The position numbers and the translations under genes were made by a program. From CAYQMF01 sp964418595 (GTDB lineage Bacteria; Planctomycetota; UBA1135; UBA2386), in the NCBI GenBank assembly GCA_964418595.1, contig CAYQMF010000046.1, positions 1-43,080 of the forward strand: a DNA stretch of 43,080 bases. The letters are read 5' to 3'. Below the pieces are notes generated by a model. That model saw only the letters and a program-made list of their open reading frames with translations, had not been told where the DNA came from and searched no databases. Positions 1 through 9,127 of the stretch are shown one piece after another; position 1 is the first letter of the stretch; the number at the start of each line of letters is the position of its first letter.

Positions 1-443
1 CCTGGCTGCGCAGCCAGTACAAGAACCTCGAGGTCGTCTACATCGTGCACGACGCGGTCGCGCGCATCGTCGACCAGCACACGTTCTTCCACCTGCGCGA
101 GTCGGGCGGCACCAAGATCAGTTCGGCCTACGAACTGTGCCTCCGCCTCATCGAGGACAAGTACCCATCCGACCAGTGGAACGTCTATCCGTTCCACTTC
201 TCCGACGGCGACAACTGGTCGTCGCGGGACACCGAGCGCTGCGTCGACCTGCTGCAGGCGAGTCTACTGCCGGCGACCAACCAGTTCTGCTACGGCCAGG
301 TGAAGAGCGCCTACGGCTCCGGCCAGTTCAAGAAGGACCTCGACCGCGCGTTCAAGAGCAACGACCGCGTGGTGACCACCGACATCCCCGATCGCGACGG
401 CATCCTGCCCTCGATCAAGGCCTTCCTCGGCAAGGGGCGCTGA
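1..443 (+). CDS. YeaH/YhbH (DUF444) family protein, C-terminal part
   Basis: The reading frame is open from position 3, so the start lies before the window and about 146 C-terminal residues are visible. The segment WNVYPFHFSDGDNW followed by a conserved cysteine, and the earlier FFHLRESGGTKISSAYELC, are hallmarks of the DUF444 family (E. coli YeaH, Bacillus YhbH), whose C-terminal half has a VWA-like fold. The stop is one base before the start of a SpoVR gene, so the two are almost certainly co-transcribed. In many bacteria this pair follows the PrkA/YeaG serine kinase gene and acts in a stationary-phase or stress response whose chemistry is unresolved. The prkA gene would be expected just left of the window. 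Family assignment is firm; role is by analogy. Confidence 0.9.
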   Translation, partial: WLRSQYKNLEVVYIVHDAVARIVDQHTFFHLRESGGTKISSAYELCLRLIEDKYPSDQWNVYPFHFSDGDNWSSRDTERCVDLLQASLLPATNQFCYGQVKSAYGSGQFKKDLDRAFKSNDRVVTTDIPDRDGILPSIKAFLGKGR

Positions 444-444
444 C

Positions 445-1986
445 GTGGCCAACCTGACGCCGGAGCTGGCGCTGATCCGCGACGAGACCCGCGAGCTGGC
501 CGCCCGCTACGGGCTCGACTTCTACGAGGTCGTGTTCGAGATGGTCGACCACGACGAGCTCAACATGATCGCGGCGTACGGCGGCTTCCCCACGCGCTAC
601 CCGCACTGGCGGTTCGGGATGGAGTACGAGCAGCTCAGCAAGAGCTACAGCTACGGCCTCTCGAAGATCTACGAGCTGGTCATCAACAACGACCCTTGCT
701 ACGCGTACCTGATGCGCAGCAACTCCGTCACGGAGCAGAAGCTCGTGATGGCGCACGTCTACGGCCACTGCGACTTCTTCAAGAACAACCTGTGGTTCAG
801 CAAGACGTCACGCAAGATGATGGATGTTATGGCCAACCATGGCGCGCACATCCGGCGCTACATGGACCGGCACGGCGTGCAGCGCGTCGAGGACTTCATC
901 GATGTCGTGCTGTCGATCGACAACCTGATCGACCCCTACGGCCCGTTCATCGAGCGGGGCAGCCCGGTGCCGGAGCGGGAGGGTGAGCAGGCACCGGTGA
1001 AGGTGCACAAGATCGCGGCCAAGGAGTACATGGACCGCTACATCAACCCGCGCGAGGCGCTCGAGCGCGAGCGGGTGCGGGACGTGGCGCTGCAGAAGCG
1101 CCAGCGTTGCTTCCCGGCGCAGCCGGTCCGCGACGTGCTGCGGTTCCTGCTCGACTTCGCGCCCCTCGAGACCTGGGAACAGGAGGTACTCGCCATGCTG
1201 CGCGAGGAGGCCTACTACTTCGCGCCGCAGGGGATGACCAAGATCATGAACGAGGGGTGGGCCGTGTTCTGGCACTCGACCCTCATGACGCGGCACCTGT
1301 GCGACGCCTCGGAGGTCGTCAACTACTGCGACGCCCACGCCGGGACCCTCGCCACCGCGCCGGGTCAGATCAACCCGTACAAGATCGGCGTGGAGCTGTT
1401 CCGCGACATCGAGGACCGCTGGAACAAGGGCAAGTTCGGGGTCGCCTACGACCGCTGCGAGGACCCGGAGGAACGGCGGCGCTGGAACACCGGCGCCAAC
1501 CTCGGTCGGCAACGCGTGTTCGACGTCCGCAAGATCTACAACGACGTTTCGTTCATCGACGAGTTCATCACGCCGGAGTTCGCCGAGGACCAGAAGCTGT
1601 TCGTGTGGGGCCAGAACCCGCAGACCGGCGAGTACGCGATCCTCGACCGCGACTACACCAAGGTGAAGGGGCAGCTCCTCGACGCGCTGACCAACTTCGG
1701 CCAGCCGATCATCCAGGTGGCGGACGCCAACTACCGCAACCGTGGCGAACTGTACCTGTACCACGACTGGCACGGGACCGACCTGCTCTTCGAGCACGCT
1801 CTGCAGACCCTGCGCGGCCTGCACGCGATCTGGAAGCGGCCCGTCCACATCGAGACGCGCGAGAAGGGCAAGCCGCGCCTGATGAGCTTCGATGGCGGTG
1901 AGCCCGCGGTGCGCGAGATTTCCGGCAACTCCAGCGCCGTGGCCGTCGCCAGCGGCGTCGGATCGGACGCCGGCAAGAGCAGTTGA
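445..1986 (+). CDS. SpoVR family protein (YcgB-like)
   Basis: A 513-residue protein with a GTG start one base after the upstream DUF444 stop. Length matches the family (E. coli YcgB is about 510 residues). Recognisable blocks include the N-terminal YGLDFYEVVFEMVDHDELN, the segment HVYGHCDFFKNN, and the central MTKIMNEGWAVFWH, all typical of SpoVR. The last 35 or so residues after the conserved RPVHIETREKGKPRLMSFDG are alanine/glycine/serine-rich and look like a lineage-specific tail. SpoVR was named for a spore-cortex phenotype in Bacillus but is widespread in non-sporulating bacteria, always with the PrkA kinase and YeaH. Nothing here suggests sporulation. A PAP2 gene follows after 31 bases. 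Confidence 0.93.
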   Translation: MANLTPELALIRDETRELAARYGLDFYEVVFEMVDHDELNMIAAYGGFPTRYPHWRFGMEYEQLSKSYSYGLSKIYELVINNDPCYAYLMRSNSVTEQKLVMAHVYGHCDFFKNNLWFSKTSRKMMDVMANHGAHIRRYMDRHGVQRVEDFIDVVLSIDNLIDPYGPFIERGSPVPEREGEQAPVKVHKIAAKEYMDRYINPREALERERVRDVALQKRQRCFPAQPVRDVLRFLLDFAPLETWEQEVLAMLREEAYYFAPQGMTKIMNEGWAVFWHSTLMTRHLCDASEVVNYCDAHAGTLATAPGQINPYKIGVELFRDIEDRWNKGKFGVAYDRCEDPEERRRWNTGANLGRQRVFDVRKIYNDVSFIDEFITPEFAEDQKLFVWGQNPQTGEYAILDRDYTKVKGQLLDALTNFGQPIIQVADANYRNRGELYLYHDWHGTDLLFEHALQTLRGLHAIWKRPVHIETREKGKPRLMSFDGGEPAVREISGNSSAVAVASGVGSDAGKSS

Positions 1987-2017
1987 TCCGGCCGGACCTG
2001 CGGGTATCGATGCCCGC

Positions 2018-2878
2018 GTGCACGCGCAGCGGCTGATCTGGACGTGGTACCTGACCACGGTGCTCGTGGTCGTGGGCTGCGTCGCGGTCGTGGACGGTCG
2101 GTTGGCGAGTCCCGCACATCTGGCGCTGCACCTGGCCCTCCTCGTCCTGGTGCGGGCGCTGCCCTGCTCGGGCCGCTGGGCGCGGCCGGCGTGGGTCGGG
2201 TTCGTCGTCGTCGGGTTGCCGGCGACGTTCAGCGCCGTGGGGATGGTCCTGCCCGCGATCAACCCGGTGCCATGCGAGTGGACGTGCATCGCCGGCGACC
2301 GCGTCCTGCTGGGCGCCGACCCCACCGTGGTGCTGGGACGTGGGCTGGTGCCCTGGCTCGTGGAGATCCTGCAGCTCTGCTACGCGAGCTTCTACTTCCT
2401 GCCGATCGTGCTCGCCATCGCGCTGGCCCGGGCCCGGCAGTGGGTGGCGTTCGACGACGTGGTGGACGTGGTCACGTTCGGCTTCCTGTTCAGCTACCTG
2501 GGCTACCTCGTCTTCCCGACCTTGCCCCCGTATCGCTTCCTGGAACACGATGCGCCCCTGCAGGGCATGGGGTTGGCCGAGCAGGTCCATGCGCTGCTCC
2601 ACGCGATGGAGGCGAACCGGTTCGATTGCATGCCGAGTGGTCACACGATGCTGACGCTCGTCACCCTCGGCCTCGCGTGGCGCTACGCGCGGCGCACGTT
2701 CGTCGTGCTCTTGCCGATCGGCAGCGGACTGGTCCTCGCGACCGTGGCGCTGCGCTACCACTACGCCGTCGACGTGCTCGCGGGGGCGGCGTTGGCGCCG
2801 GTGAGCGTCGTGCTCGCCCGTCGCGCGAGAGCCGGGCTCGGAGCACTCGCCGGTGCGGGCGATCAGGGCAGCGCGTAG
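2018..2878 (+). CDS. PAP2 / inositolphosphotransferase-like integral membrane phosphatase
   Basis: A 286-residue protein if the GTG at 2018 is used. An in-frame start at 1892 would overlap spoVR by 95 bases and adds proline/alanine-rich, non-protein-like sequence, so I prefer 2018. About six hydrophobic segments are visible. The catalytic signature follows the PAP2 superfamily: FPTLPPYR (residues near 165), then CMPSGHT with the conserved SGH (near 208), then RYHYAVDVLAG (near 246). The spacing and the YHYAVD block resemble the Aur1/Ipt1 branch, which moves phospho-head-groups between lipids, but the substrate cannot be read from sequence. It sits 31 bases downstream of spoVR and may be co-transcribed. 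Its last 16 bases overlap the convergent gene on the other strand. Confidence 0.8.
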   Translation: MHAQRLIWTWYLTTVLVVVGCVAVVDGRLASPAHLALHLALLVLVRALPCSGRWARPAWVGFVVVGLPATFSAVGMVLPAINPVPCEWTCIAGDRVLLGADPTVVLGRGLVPWLVEILQLCYASFYFLPIVLAIALARARQWVAFDDVVDVVTFGFLFSYLGYLVFPTLPPYRFLEHDAPLQGMGLAEQVHALLHAMEANRFDCMPSGHTMLTLVTLGLAWRYARRTFVVLLPIGSGLVLATVALRYHYAVDVLAGAALAPVSVVLARRARAGLGALAGAGDQGSA

Positions 2879-5121
2879 CGATCGTCGCGGCGCTGCACGA
2901 GCGGATCCGTGCGCAGCAACTCGGGCAGGACCTCGGCGAACTCCGCGAGGTCGGGGCTCGCCGCCAGGATCTCGTGGATGCTCAGGGCCCGGTCGGCGGC
3001 GCGGATGACGAGGCGCACCCTGTGCATGAGGTGCGTGCGCACGCGACTGCGAGCGGGGATCACGAAATCCCCGGCGAGGGGCTCGAAGCGGCCGTGGCGA
3101 CGGAGGAGATCGGCCAGGAAGTGGGGCGTCAGGTAGCTCCCGCCCAGGTCATCGGTGCGCAGCCAGGCGACGATGCGGTCGACGCGCGCGTAGCCGCCGG
3201 CTCTGGCCACCAGGGTGTCTACGGCGTCGTGGAGGCGGGCGAGGCGCTCGGTGTCGAGCGGGTAGTTGGTGATCAGATCGACGCGGTCCGGCGCGCTGCC
3301 GACGAACAACCGGTTCTCGCCGAGCAGGCGGGCGCGGATCCGGCGCGTCGTCTCCGGCTGGTTGGCCAGAAACCGGTGCAACGGGATCTCGCCCATCGCG
3401 CGGCGGAGCTCCTGCCGCAGGAGTTGCACGTGGGTCGAGGTACGGTGGGCGCGCGAGCAGAACACGCCGCGCCCCAGCGAGCGCAGTGCGGGATCGCGAT
3501 GCAGGATGTCGCGGATCAGGTAGACGTGGCTGCCGGTGGCGCCGGGGTCGACCAGGTCGACGAGACAGCAGACGCGATCCTCCGCCACGATCAGGTCGCG
3601 GATCCGCCTGGCCTCGGGCTCGGCGGCGTCGAGCGCGTCGCGGTGACGCGCGCGCAGGTCCCACTCGTCGGGACCGACGCGCAGGAAGGCGGTCGCCGCG
3701 TGCAGCGCGTCGATGAGCCGGGTCTTGCGCGCCGTTCCGAAGCGATCGCGGTAGGCGAACAGGATGTCGCAGGCCTGGCGCGGGCCCGGGCGGCTCGCGA
3801 GGATCTCCTCGATGCGGGCAGCGAGCGACAGCGATCGCTGCCGCAGCGTGTCGCCGTGGACCGGGTCGGCCACGATCTCGACCGTCGGCGCATGCTGCAG
3901 GAGCGTCGCGAGCACGCCGGTGGCGAGCGGGGGAAGGCCGGTCGCCGTGAGTTCGACCTGGGCGAGGCAGAGCGGGATGGGGAAGGTCAGCGTGGGGAGG
4001 GCGCGTTCGAGTTCCCGCACGATCCGAGGGTACGCGCCCGTCGGCAGCTCGAGGAGCTGGTCGCCGTGCATCGAGAGCGACGCGGGGGTGAGGAACGCGA
4101 GCAGACGTAGCGCCGTCTCCGGGTCGGTGTCGGGTCCCAGCAGCTTCCGCAACGCACTCGTGGGTGCGAGGTCGGCGCCGCGGACGACTCCGTGCCGCGC
4201 GGCGAGCTCGGCGGTGACTGCCTCCCGCAGGCGCCGCAGCAGCCGACCACCGCGGGCGAGGAGTGCCGCGCGCGCCTGCTCGAGATGCCGTTCGACGCCG
4301 TGGATCTCGACGCGCAGGTCGCGGGCGAGGTGCGTCGTGGTGCGCCGGCGTCCGCGCACGCCAGCGACGTGCTCGATGACGAGCCGATCGGCGGGATCGA
4401 GCGGGCTGAGGAACTGGTCGAGGAAGCTGCTGGTGCGATGGGTGCACCCCTTCGGCACCAGCGCCACGCGCTGCGCCAGCGCGGTCTTGAGGGTACGCAG
4501 CCCCTTCGCGCCGACGCCATGGACCGCGGCGACGGCCTGTGGGTCGGCGCAGCGGAGGTCGCCCAGGGTGCGGATCCCGCCGCTGGCCAGGGCGCGCCGC
4601 AGCCGCGCAGGCAGGCCGAGGTGCAGGAGCGACGTCCGCAGGAGGCGACTCGGCCACAGCGTGCCGGGGGCGGCAGTGGCGAAGGCCGCGTGCAGGGCGG
4701 CGACGGTGACCGCGTCGAGTCCGGGGATGGTGGTGAGCGCTTCTGGCGCGGCGGCGAGCCAGGCTTCACGCCGGAGCAGACCGAGCCGGGTCAGGACGAG
4801 GCGTGCCCGGCGAGGGAGCATGAGGCCATCGAAGCCGGCCCGTCGCCCGGCGGGCAGCGGGCGACGGTGCGCGTCGAGGTGACGACAGACCGCCCGCTGG
4901 ATCCGTTGCCAACTGCGCGGGCCGATCCCCTTGGTCGCGAGCAGTTCATCCTTCTCGAGGGCCAGCACATCGACGACCGTCGAGGCGCCGGCGGCGCGAC
5001 AAGCGGCGTCGACGCGCTCCGGCAGCGCGAGTACGGCGATCGACGCGCGCAGCGCGACGGCGTCGACCGCCGGTGCGTAGATCCAGATCTCGCGATCGGA
5101 GGCTTGCCGGCCCCCTTGCAT
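2863..5121 (-). CDS. Mosaic DNA-binding-type protein: three alpha-CTD-like HhH modules, sigma-4-like HTH, repeated winged helices
   Basis: A 752-residue protein. ATG at 5121 shares its A with the stop of the upstream gene (TGATG), which fixes the start. I do not recognise the full-length family. Residues 28-82, 101-147 and 168-217 each resemble the helix-hairpin-helix C-terminal domain of RNA polymerase alpha; GGIRTLGDLR and HGVGAKGLRTLK match the 'GI-TVGDLL ... G-KSL-EIK' pattern. Residues 232-290 resemble sigma-70 region 4 (LDPADRLVIEHVAG, then HLARDLRVEIHGVERHLEQA). From 434 to 752 there are about five helix-rich units ending in short wing-like strands such as DDRYALP or GDFVIPA, resembling HARE/winged-helix repeats. 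No enzyme motif is visible. It is the last gene of a three-gene operon behind two exported proteins. A regulatory or nucleic-acid-binding role is inference. Confidence 0.6.
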   Translation of the reverse strand: MQGGRQASDREIWIYAPAVDAVALRASIAVLALPERVDAACRAAGASTVVDVLALEKDELLATKGIGPRSWQRIQRAVCRHLDAHRRPLPAGRRAGFDGLMLPRRARLVLTRLGLLRREAWLAAAPEALTTIPGLDAVTVAALHAAFATAAPGTLWPSRLLRTSLLHLGLPARLRRALASGGIRTLGDLRCADPQAVAAVHGVGAKGLRTLKTALAQRVALVPKGCTHRTSSFLDQFLSPLDPADRLVIEHVAGVRGRRRTTTHLARDLRVEIHGVERHLEQARAALLARGGRLLRRLREAVTAELAARHGVVRGADLAPTSALRKLLGPDTDPETALRLLAFLTPASLSMHGDQLLELPTGAYPRIVRELERALPTLTFPIPLCLAQVELTATGLPPLATGVLATLLQHAPTVEIVADPVHGDTLRQRSLSLAARIEEILASRPGPRQACDILFAYRDRFGTARKTRLIDALHAATAFLRVGPDEWDLRARHRDALDAAEPEARRIRDLIVAEDRVCCLVDLVDPGATGSHVYLIRDILHRDPALRSLGRGVFCSRAHRTSTHVQLLRQELRRAMGEIPLHRFLANQPETTRRIRARLLGENRLFVGSAPDRVDLITNYPLDTERLARLHDAVDTLVARAGGYARVDRIVAWLRTDDLGGSYLTPHFLADLLRRHGRFEPLAGDFVIPARSRVRTHLMHRVRLVIRAADRALSIHEILAASPDLAEFAEVLPELLRTDPLVQRRDDRYALP

Positions 5122-6131
5122 CAACGCGACCTCGGCTGCACGAACCGGAGCCGCGGGAGAGTCGGTGCCGCCAGCGCCTGCGCGGTCGCGAGGGCTTCCT
5201 CGCCGATGGTCGCGCGCAGGTCGCGCGGATCGACCCCCGCGCGCAGGAGGGCCGCGCTGGCCTGGACGCGCACGCCCGGTTCCGCGGCCTGGCGGAGCAC
5301 GCTCCACAGCCCCCTCGCCGCAGGCTCGGCGGGCAGGCGGCGCAGGAGCTGCACGGCGCGGAGTCGCGCCGGCGCCGAAGCCAACGGCTGACGCGTGATG
5401 GCGTCGACGGTGAGCGCCGGATCGAGGTTGGTGAGCGCGACGACGAACGCCTCGCCGAACGGTCCGTCGGTGCCGTCGAGATGCGGCGGAAGGATGAGAT
5501 CCACGATCTCCTCCGCGCGGAGCCGGACGGCGGCGGTGAGGAGGCTCGGGGTCGTGCGGGCCCCACGGGTCATGGCGTCACGAAGAGCCGCGACGACTTC
5601 GGCACGCGTCTCGGCGCCCGCGGTCTCGATCCCCGGGGTCAGGGCCAGCGCGAGGGCCGCGTCCTCCGCGACGCGGGCATCGTCGGCCCGCAGCGCGCCG
5701 ACCAGGAGCAGCGCGCGTCCGCGCACATCGGCCGCGAGGAGGGCCTGGGCGTGGGCGATGACCGCCGACGTGGCGAGGGGCAGGCCGCGGCCGCCACCCG
5801 CACAGGGAACCAGGACCTCGCCCCGTTGCCGCAGGCAGGCGAGCAGACGCTGGCCGGGCACGAGGCCCTGGAGCGCACGACCACACGTCTGGCCGTCGGG
5901 CTCTTCGAGCGTGACGAGATCCTGGGCATCGCCCTTCAGGCGCCGCTCCAGGCGCAAGGTCACCCGGATCGATGCTCCGGGCTCGGTGCGCACGGCGAGA
6001 GTACGGACCACGGCGACGACGTCGGCGCGGTCGAGCATCGAGGCGAGTGCGCTCGCCTCGTCCTGGCCGGGCGCGACCGCCGCGAGGAGGGCGAGGGCGA
6101 GCCCAGGCGTGAAGATGCGGGCGCCGCTCAC
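5121..6131 (-). CDS. Exported alpha-helical (HEAT-like) repeat protein
   Basis: A 336-residue protein starting at GTG 6131, inside a GTGA overlap with the upstream gene; its own stop overlaps the next start. The N-terminus (ARIFTPGLALALLAAVAPGQ) looks like a cleavable signal peptide. Residues 30-110 form a domain with VAVVRTLAVRTEPGASIRV and a cysteine pair (QTCGRALQG and VPCAGG). Residues 120-330 are short amphipathic helices rich in alanine, leucine and arginine (for example ARLRAVQLLRRLP and GVRVQASAALLRAGVD), the usual look of HEAT or PBS-lyase-type repeats. No catalytic residues are evident. I cannot name a family. An extracytoplasmic scaffold acting with the upstream peptidase-like lipoprotein is a guess based only on the overlap. 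Confidence 0.65.
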   Translation of the reverse strand: MSGARIFTPGLALALLAAVAPGQDEASALASMLDRADVVAVVRTLAVRTEPGASIRVTLRLERRLKGDAQDLVTLEEPDGQTCGRALQGLVPGQRLLACLRQRGEVLVPCAGGGRGLPLATSAVIAHAQALLAADVRGRALLLVGALRADDARVAEDAALALALTPGIETAGAETRAEVVAALRDAMTRGARTTPSLLTAAVRLRAEEIVDLILPPHLDGTDGPFGEAFVVALTNLDPALTVDAITRQPLASAPARLRAVQLLRRLPAEPAARGLWSVLRQAAEPGVRVQASAALLRAGVDPRDLRATIGEEALATAQALAAPTLPRLRFVQPRSR

Positions 6132-9127
6132 CGCAGCACCAGCCGTTGGCGAAGGTAGGCCATGTTGAGGTCGCGGAAGGAGTAGTCGAGCAGGACGAGC
6201 GAGTCGTAGCCGACCGCCGCCGACATCACATCGGCGCTGCCGGCCACGTCGTTGTGCAGCGAAGCGTCGCCATGCAGTCCGATCGGGTTGGCCCCGTCGG
6301 CCACGAGGCCCACCGAGTGCCCGATCTCGTGGGCGAGGATCACGCCGATCGCGGCGGCCCAGTCGTCGGCGGCGGTGAAGATCGCGTCATGACGCGTGCG
6401 CTGCGTGTTGGTCGCGCTGCCGTAGTCGAACGTCGCGGCGACGACCGTCGCGTCGTCCGGATGCGCACCGGCCGGCGTGCCGCCCATCTCCGGGGCGAGC
6501 GGCAGGAAGCGCCGGGCGAAGGTCGTGACGAACCCGGGATAGACCCGGCGGTGGATCTCGGCCTGGAACAGGAACAGTTCGCCGGGGAACACGCCGAGTC
6601 CAGGCCGCGTGGCGATGTTCTGATCGTTGACCTGATTGTTGTACTTGTCGAAGAACGCCCGGCCGAGCACGCCCGTCGACTCCGCGCCATACACACGCCG
6701 CGCCGGACCCTCCGGATCGAGGCCGCCCAGCGCAATCGGCATGTGCGCGACACCGAGAGGACGGCGCACGCTCAGGCGCATGGCGACCGACCCCGCGTCG
6801 ATCGCCGCGCCATCGGCACGCCGGCCGAGCATCTGGTTCGTGCGCGCCACCACGGCGTCACGCACGAGGGCGTGCATGCGTGCATTGATGCCGGCCGGAT
6901 CGCCTCGCGTGGCAAGGCCGAGCTTGACCAGATCATCGAGGAAGTCGGGCTGGCCGTTGCCGTCCCGATCGAGGTCGGCGCGCACCCACACGACGTGCGT
7001 CCGCTCGAAGGGCAGGCGCTGGGCCTCGGCTGGCACGACCTGGAACGTCAGCGGCGAGGACACCGCTTCGTTGCCGCTCAGGTCGCTGACTCGCGCGACG
7101 ACCTGGTATTCGCCCAGCGCGAAGGCGAGGTCGGCGGGTACGCGCCACGTGAGGCGATCCCGGGTGATCGTCGCCAGTTCGAACAGCCGTGCCGAGGTCA
7201 CCGGTGCGCCCGACCCGATCACCTCGATCGAGAACGTGCCGGGGTCGAGGGCGTAGTCGGTCGGATCGTTCGCCACGACGTCGAGGGTGAAGCCGGCGGG
7301 CGGCACCTGCATGCCGGCCTTGCGGGTGTCGGCCGTGTTGTTGAGGGTCACCCGCACGACCGGCGTGGTCACGTCGACCCGCGACGCGATGCGGAACTGG
7401 TTGACGGTGTCTTCGAGCAGCCAGTTGCCGGAGGCCTCGACGATGCCGCCGGGCCCGCCGCCGACCGTCACCCGATACCAGGCGCCGGGGGTCCAAGGGA
7501 CGAGGGGCCGGAACCGGATGACGCGGTTTCCGCCGAGCACCTGCAGCGTGCCCGGCACCGGCGAGCCGCCCTGCGTCGTCACGCGGAACGAGGCCTCGTT
7601 GACGGTCGTCGGGTCGATGGCCGCATCGAACAGCCCGCTCACGCACGAGCCGACCGGCACCGCGGACGAGCCCTCGGCCGGCAGCAGGATGAGCCCGGGG
7701 AGCGACGCATCGTCCGTGGTGGTGAACGCGAGGACGAGGTCCTGGGCGAGGGTGTTGCCGGCCGCATCGCGTACGCCGTCGGGGCCGCCGGCCACGCGCA
7801 GTTCGTAGCGTTTCGACGGCGCCAGCAGCGCGGACGGTGTGAACGTGATGCGGGCACCGCCGAGGGCCACGAGCCCATCGACCGGGGCGGTGGGGGACGA
7901 GAGCCTCACCGTGGCAGGTCCGACCGACGCCGGGTCGAGAGGCTCATCGAAGGTGGCCTGCGGCGCGACGCTGATCGCGACCCGCGTGGCGTCGGCGACC
8001 GGCAGCGAGGTCGCCAGCCGCGGCGGCGTAGCGTCGGCGCCGACGGAGAGGGTGCGCGCCAGGCCCACGGCGAGCGCGTTGCCCGAGACGTCGGTGACGG
8101 CCTGCACGCCCGCGGCGATCGTGAGCGTGCACGTCGTGCCGGCGACCAACGGCTTCTCCGGGACGAGGCGGAGTTCGCGCTGGTCGGCGCGCGCGATGAG
8201 GCGGAACGGGAGGATGTTGGCGAACTGATCCGTGAGGCGCACGGCGGCGGCCTCGACGCTGGCTGGATCGACGGATTCGTCGAAGAGCAGCCGAAGGTGC
8301 ACGTTTGGCGACACGGTGCTGCCGCCCGAGGGCCAGACACTCGTGAGCACCGGCGCGGTGTTGTCCTGGGCGGTCCGGAACGATGCGGACCAACTCGTGG
8401 CGAGGACGTTGCCGGCCCGGTCCGTGACGCCGCGATTGCCGCCGCCGATCACCAGGATGTGCGTGCGGTCGCCGCTGAGATCGACGCGAGGGTCGACGAC
8501 GATCCGGTTCGGCGCCGCGAGCGACAGGTCGCACGCGAGGTTGCGGCCGAATGCGTCACGCACGTACACGTTCGTCGCCGTCACCGACGCCGGGTCGAGC
8601 GGCTCGTCGAACGTGAGCGACAGGTTTGCCAGCCGGTCGACGTTGGTCGCCCCGGTGTTCACCGAACTCGCAGTGAGCCCGGGCGGGCGCTGGTCGAACG
8701 TGCGGAACGTGAACTCGGCGACCTCGGCGAGGATCCTGCCGTTCGTGTCGCACACGAACGGCGAGAGATGGAAGAGATAGTCGGTCTCCGCGGTGAGTGG
8801 CGCACTCGGCGTGAAGCGCACGGTGCGGCCGGCGCCGAGCTGAGCGAACGCCCCCGCCACATGGTTGCCACCGGCGGCGGGCTGCAGCCAGACATCGGCG
8901 TCGGTCAGGCACTCGCCGACGATCACGCCGTCGAAGGTCAACTCGATGGTGGCGTCGAGCGGCACCTGCACGGCGTTGGAACCGGGGGAGTGCGACCGCA
9001 GCACGAGATCGCCGGTCAGCGACTGGGCCGCGCCGTTGCCGGCTCCTCCGGTGCTCTGTCCGCCCCCGCCGCACGCTGCCGCCAGCAGCGTGCACAGCCC
9101 GAGGGCCGTCGTCTGTGTTCTTCCCAT
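6128..9127 (-). CDS. Lipoprotein with five SbsA/Big_5 Ig-like domains and a C-terminal zinc-metallopeptidase-like domain
   Basis: A 999-residue protein starting at ATG 9127; a GAGAGGA lies about 10 bases upstream. An upstream in-frame start at 9202 only adds non-protein-like sequence. The signal peptide ends in LLAAAC with the putative lipidated Cys19 followed by GGGG. Five Ig-like repeats carry the pattern 'LTFDEPLDPASV' (variants LLFDESVDPASV, GLFDAAIDPTTV), typical of the SbsA/Big_5 family. A sixth beta-rich domain follows, then DLDRDGNGQPDFLDD, a calcium-loop-like segment. The C-terminus has AHEIGHSVGLVADG (HEIGH at about 933) and downstream GLHGD and DVMSAA, suggesting a zinc peptidase with a displaced third ligand. 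Likely anchored at the cell surface. First gene of an overlapping three-gene operon. Confidence 0.8.
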   Translation of the reverse strand: MGRTQTTALGLCTLLAAACGGGGQSTGGAGNGAAQSLTGDLVLRSHSPGSNAVQVPLDATIELTFDGVIVGECLTDADVWLQPAAGGNHVAGAFAQLGAGRTVRFTPSAPLTAETDYLFHLSPFVCDTNGRILAEVAEFTFRTFDQRPPGLTASSVNTGATNVDRLANLSLTFDEPLDPASVTATNVYVRDAFGRNLACDLSLAAPNRIVVDPRVDLSGDRTHILVIGGGNRGVTDRAGNVLATSWSASFRTAQDNTAPVLTSVWPSGGSTVSPNVHLRLLFDESVDPASVEAAAVRLTDQFANILPFRLIARADQRELRLVPEKPLVAGTTCTLTIAAGVQAVTDVSGNALAVGLARTLSVGADATPPRLATSLPVADATRVAISVAPQATFDEPLDPASVGPATVRLSSPTAPVDGLVALGGARITFTPSALLAPSKRYELRVAGGPDGVRDAAGNTLAQDLVLAFTTTDDASLPGLILLPAEGSSAVPVGSCVSGLFDAAIDPTTVNEASFRVTTQGGSPVPGTLQVLGGNRVIRFRPLVPWTPGAWYRVTVGGGPGGIVEASGNWLLEDTVNQFRIASRVDVTTPVVRVTLNNTADTRKAGMQVPPAGFTLDVVANDPTDYALDPGTFSIEVIGSGAPVTSARLFELATITRDRLTWRVPADLAFALGEYQVVARVSDLSGNEAVSSPLTFQVVPAEAQRLPFERTHVVWVRADLDRDGNGQPDFLDDLVKLGLATRGDPAGINARMHALVRDAVVARTNQMLGRRADGAAIDAGSVAMRLSVRRPLGVAHMPIALGGLDPEGPARRVYGAESTGVLGRAFFDKYNNQVNDQNIATRPGLGVFPGELFLFQAEIHRRVYPGFVTTFARRFLPLAPEMGGTPAGAHPDDATVVAATFDYGSATNTQRTRHDAIFTAADDWAAAIGVILAHEIGHSVGLVADGANPIGLHGDASLHNDVAGSADVMSAAVGYDSLVLLDYSFRDLNMAYLRQRLVLR

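Noticed and set aside
2621..2645. Possible tRNA T-arm-like GGTTCGATTGC
   Set aside because: It lies inside the PAP2 coding sequence at the catalytic SGH region, and no acceptor or anticodon arms can be assembled around it.
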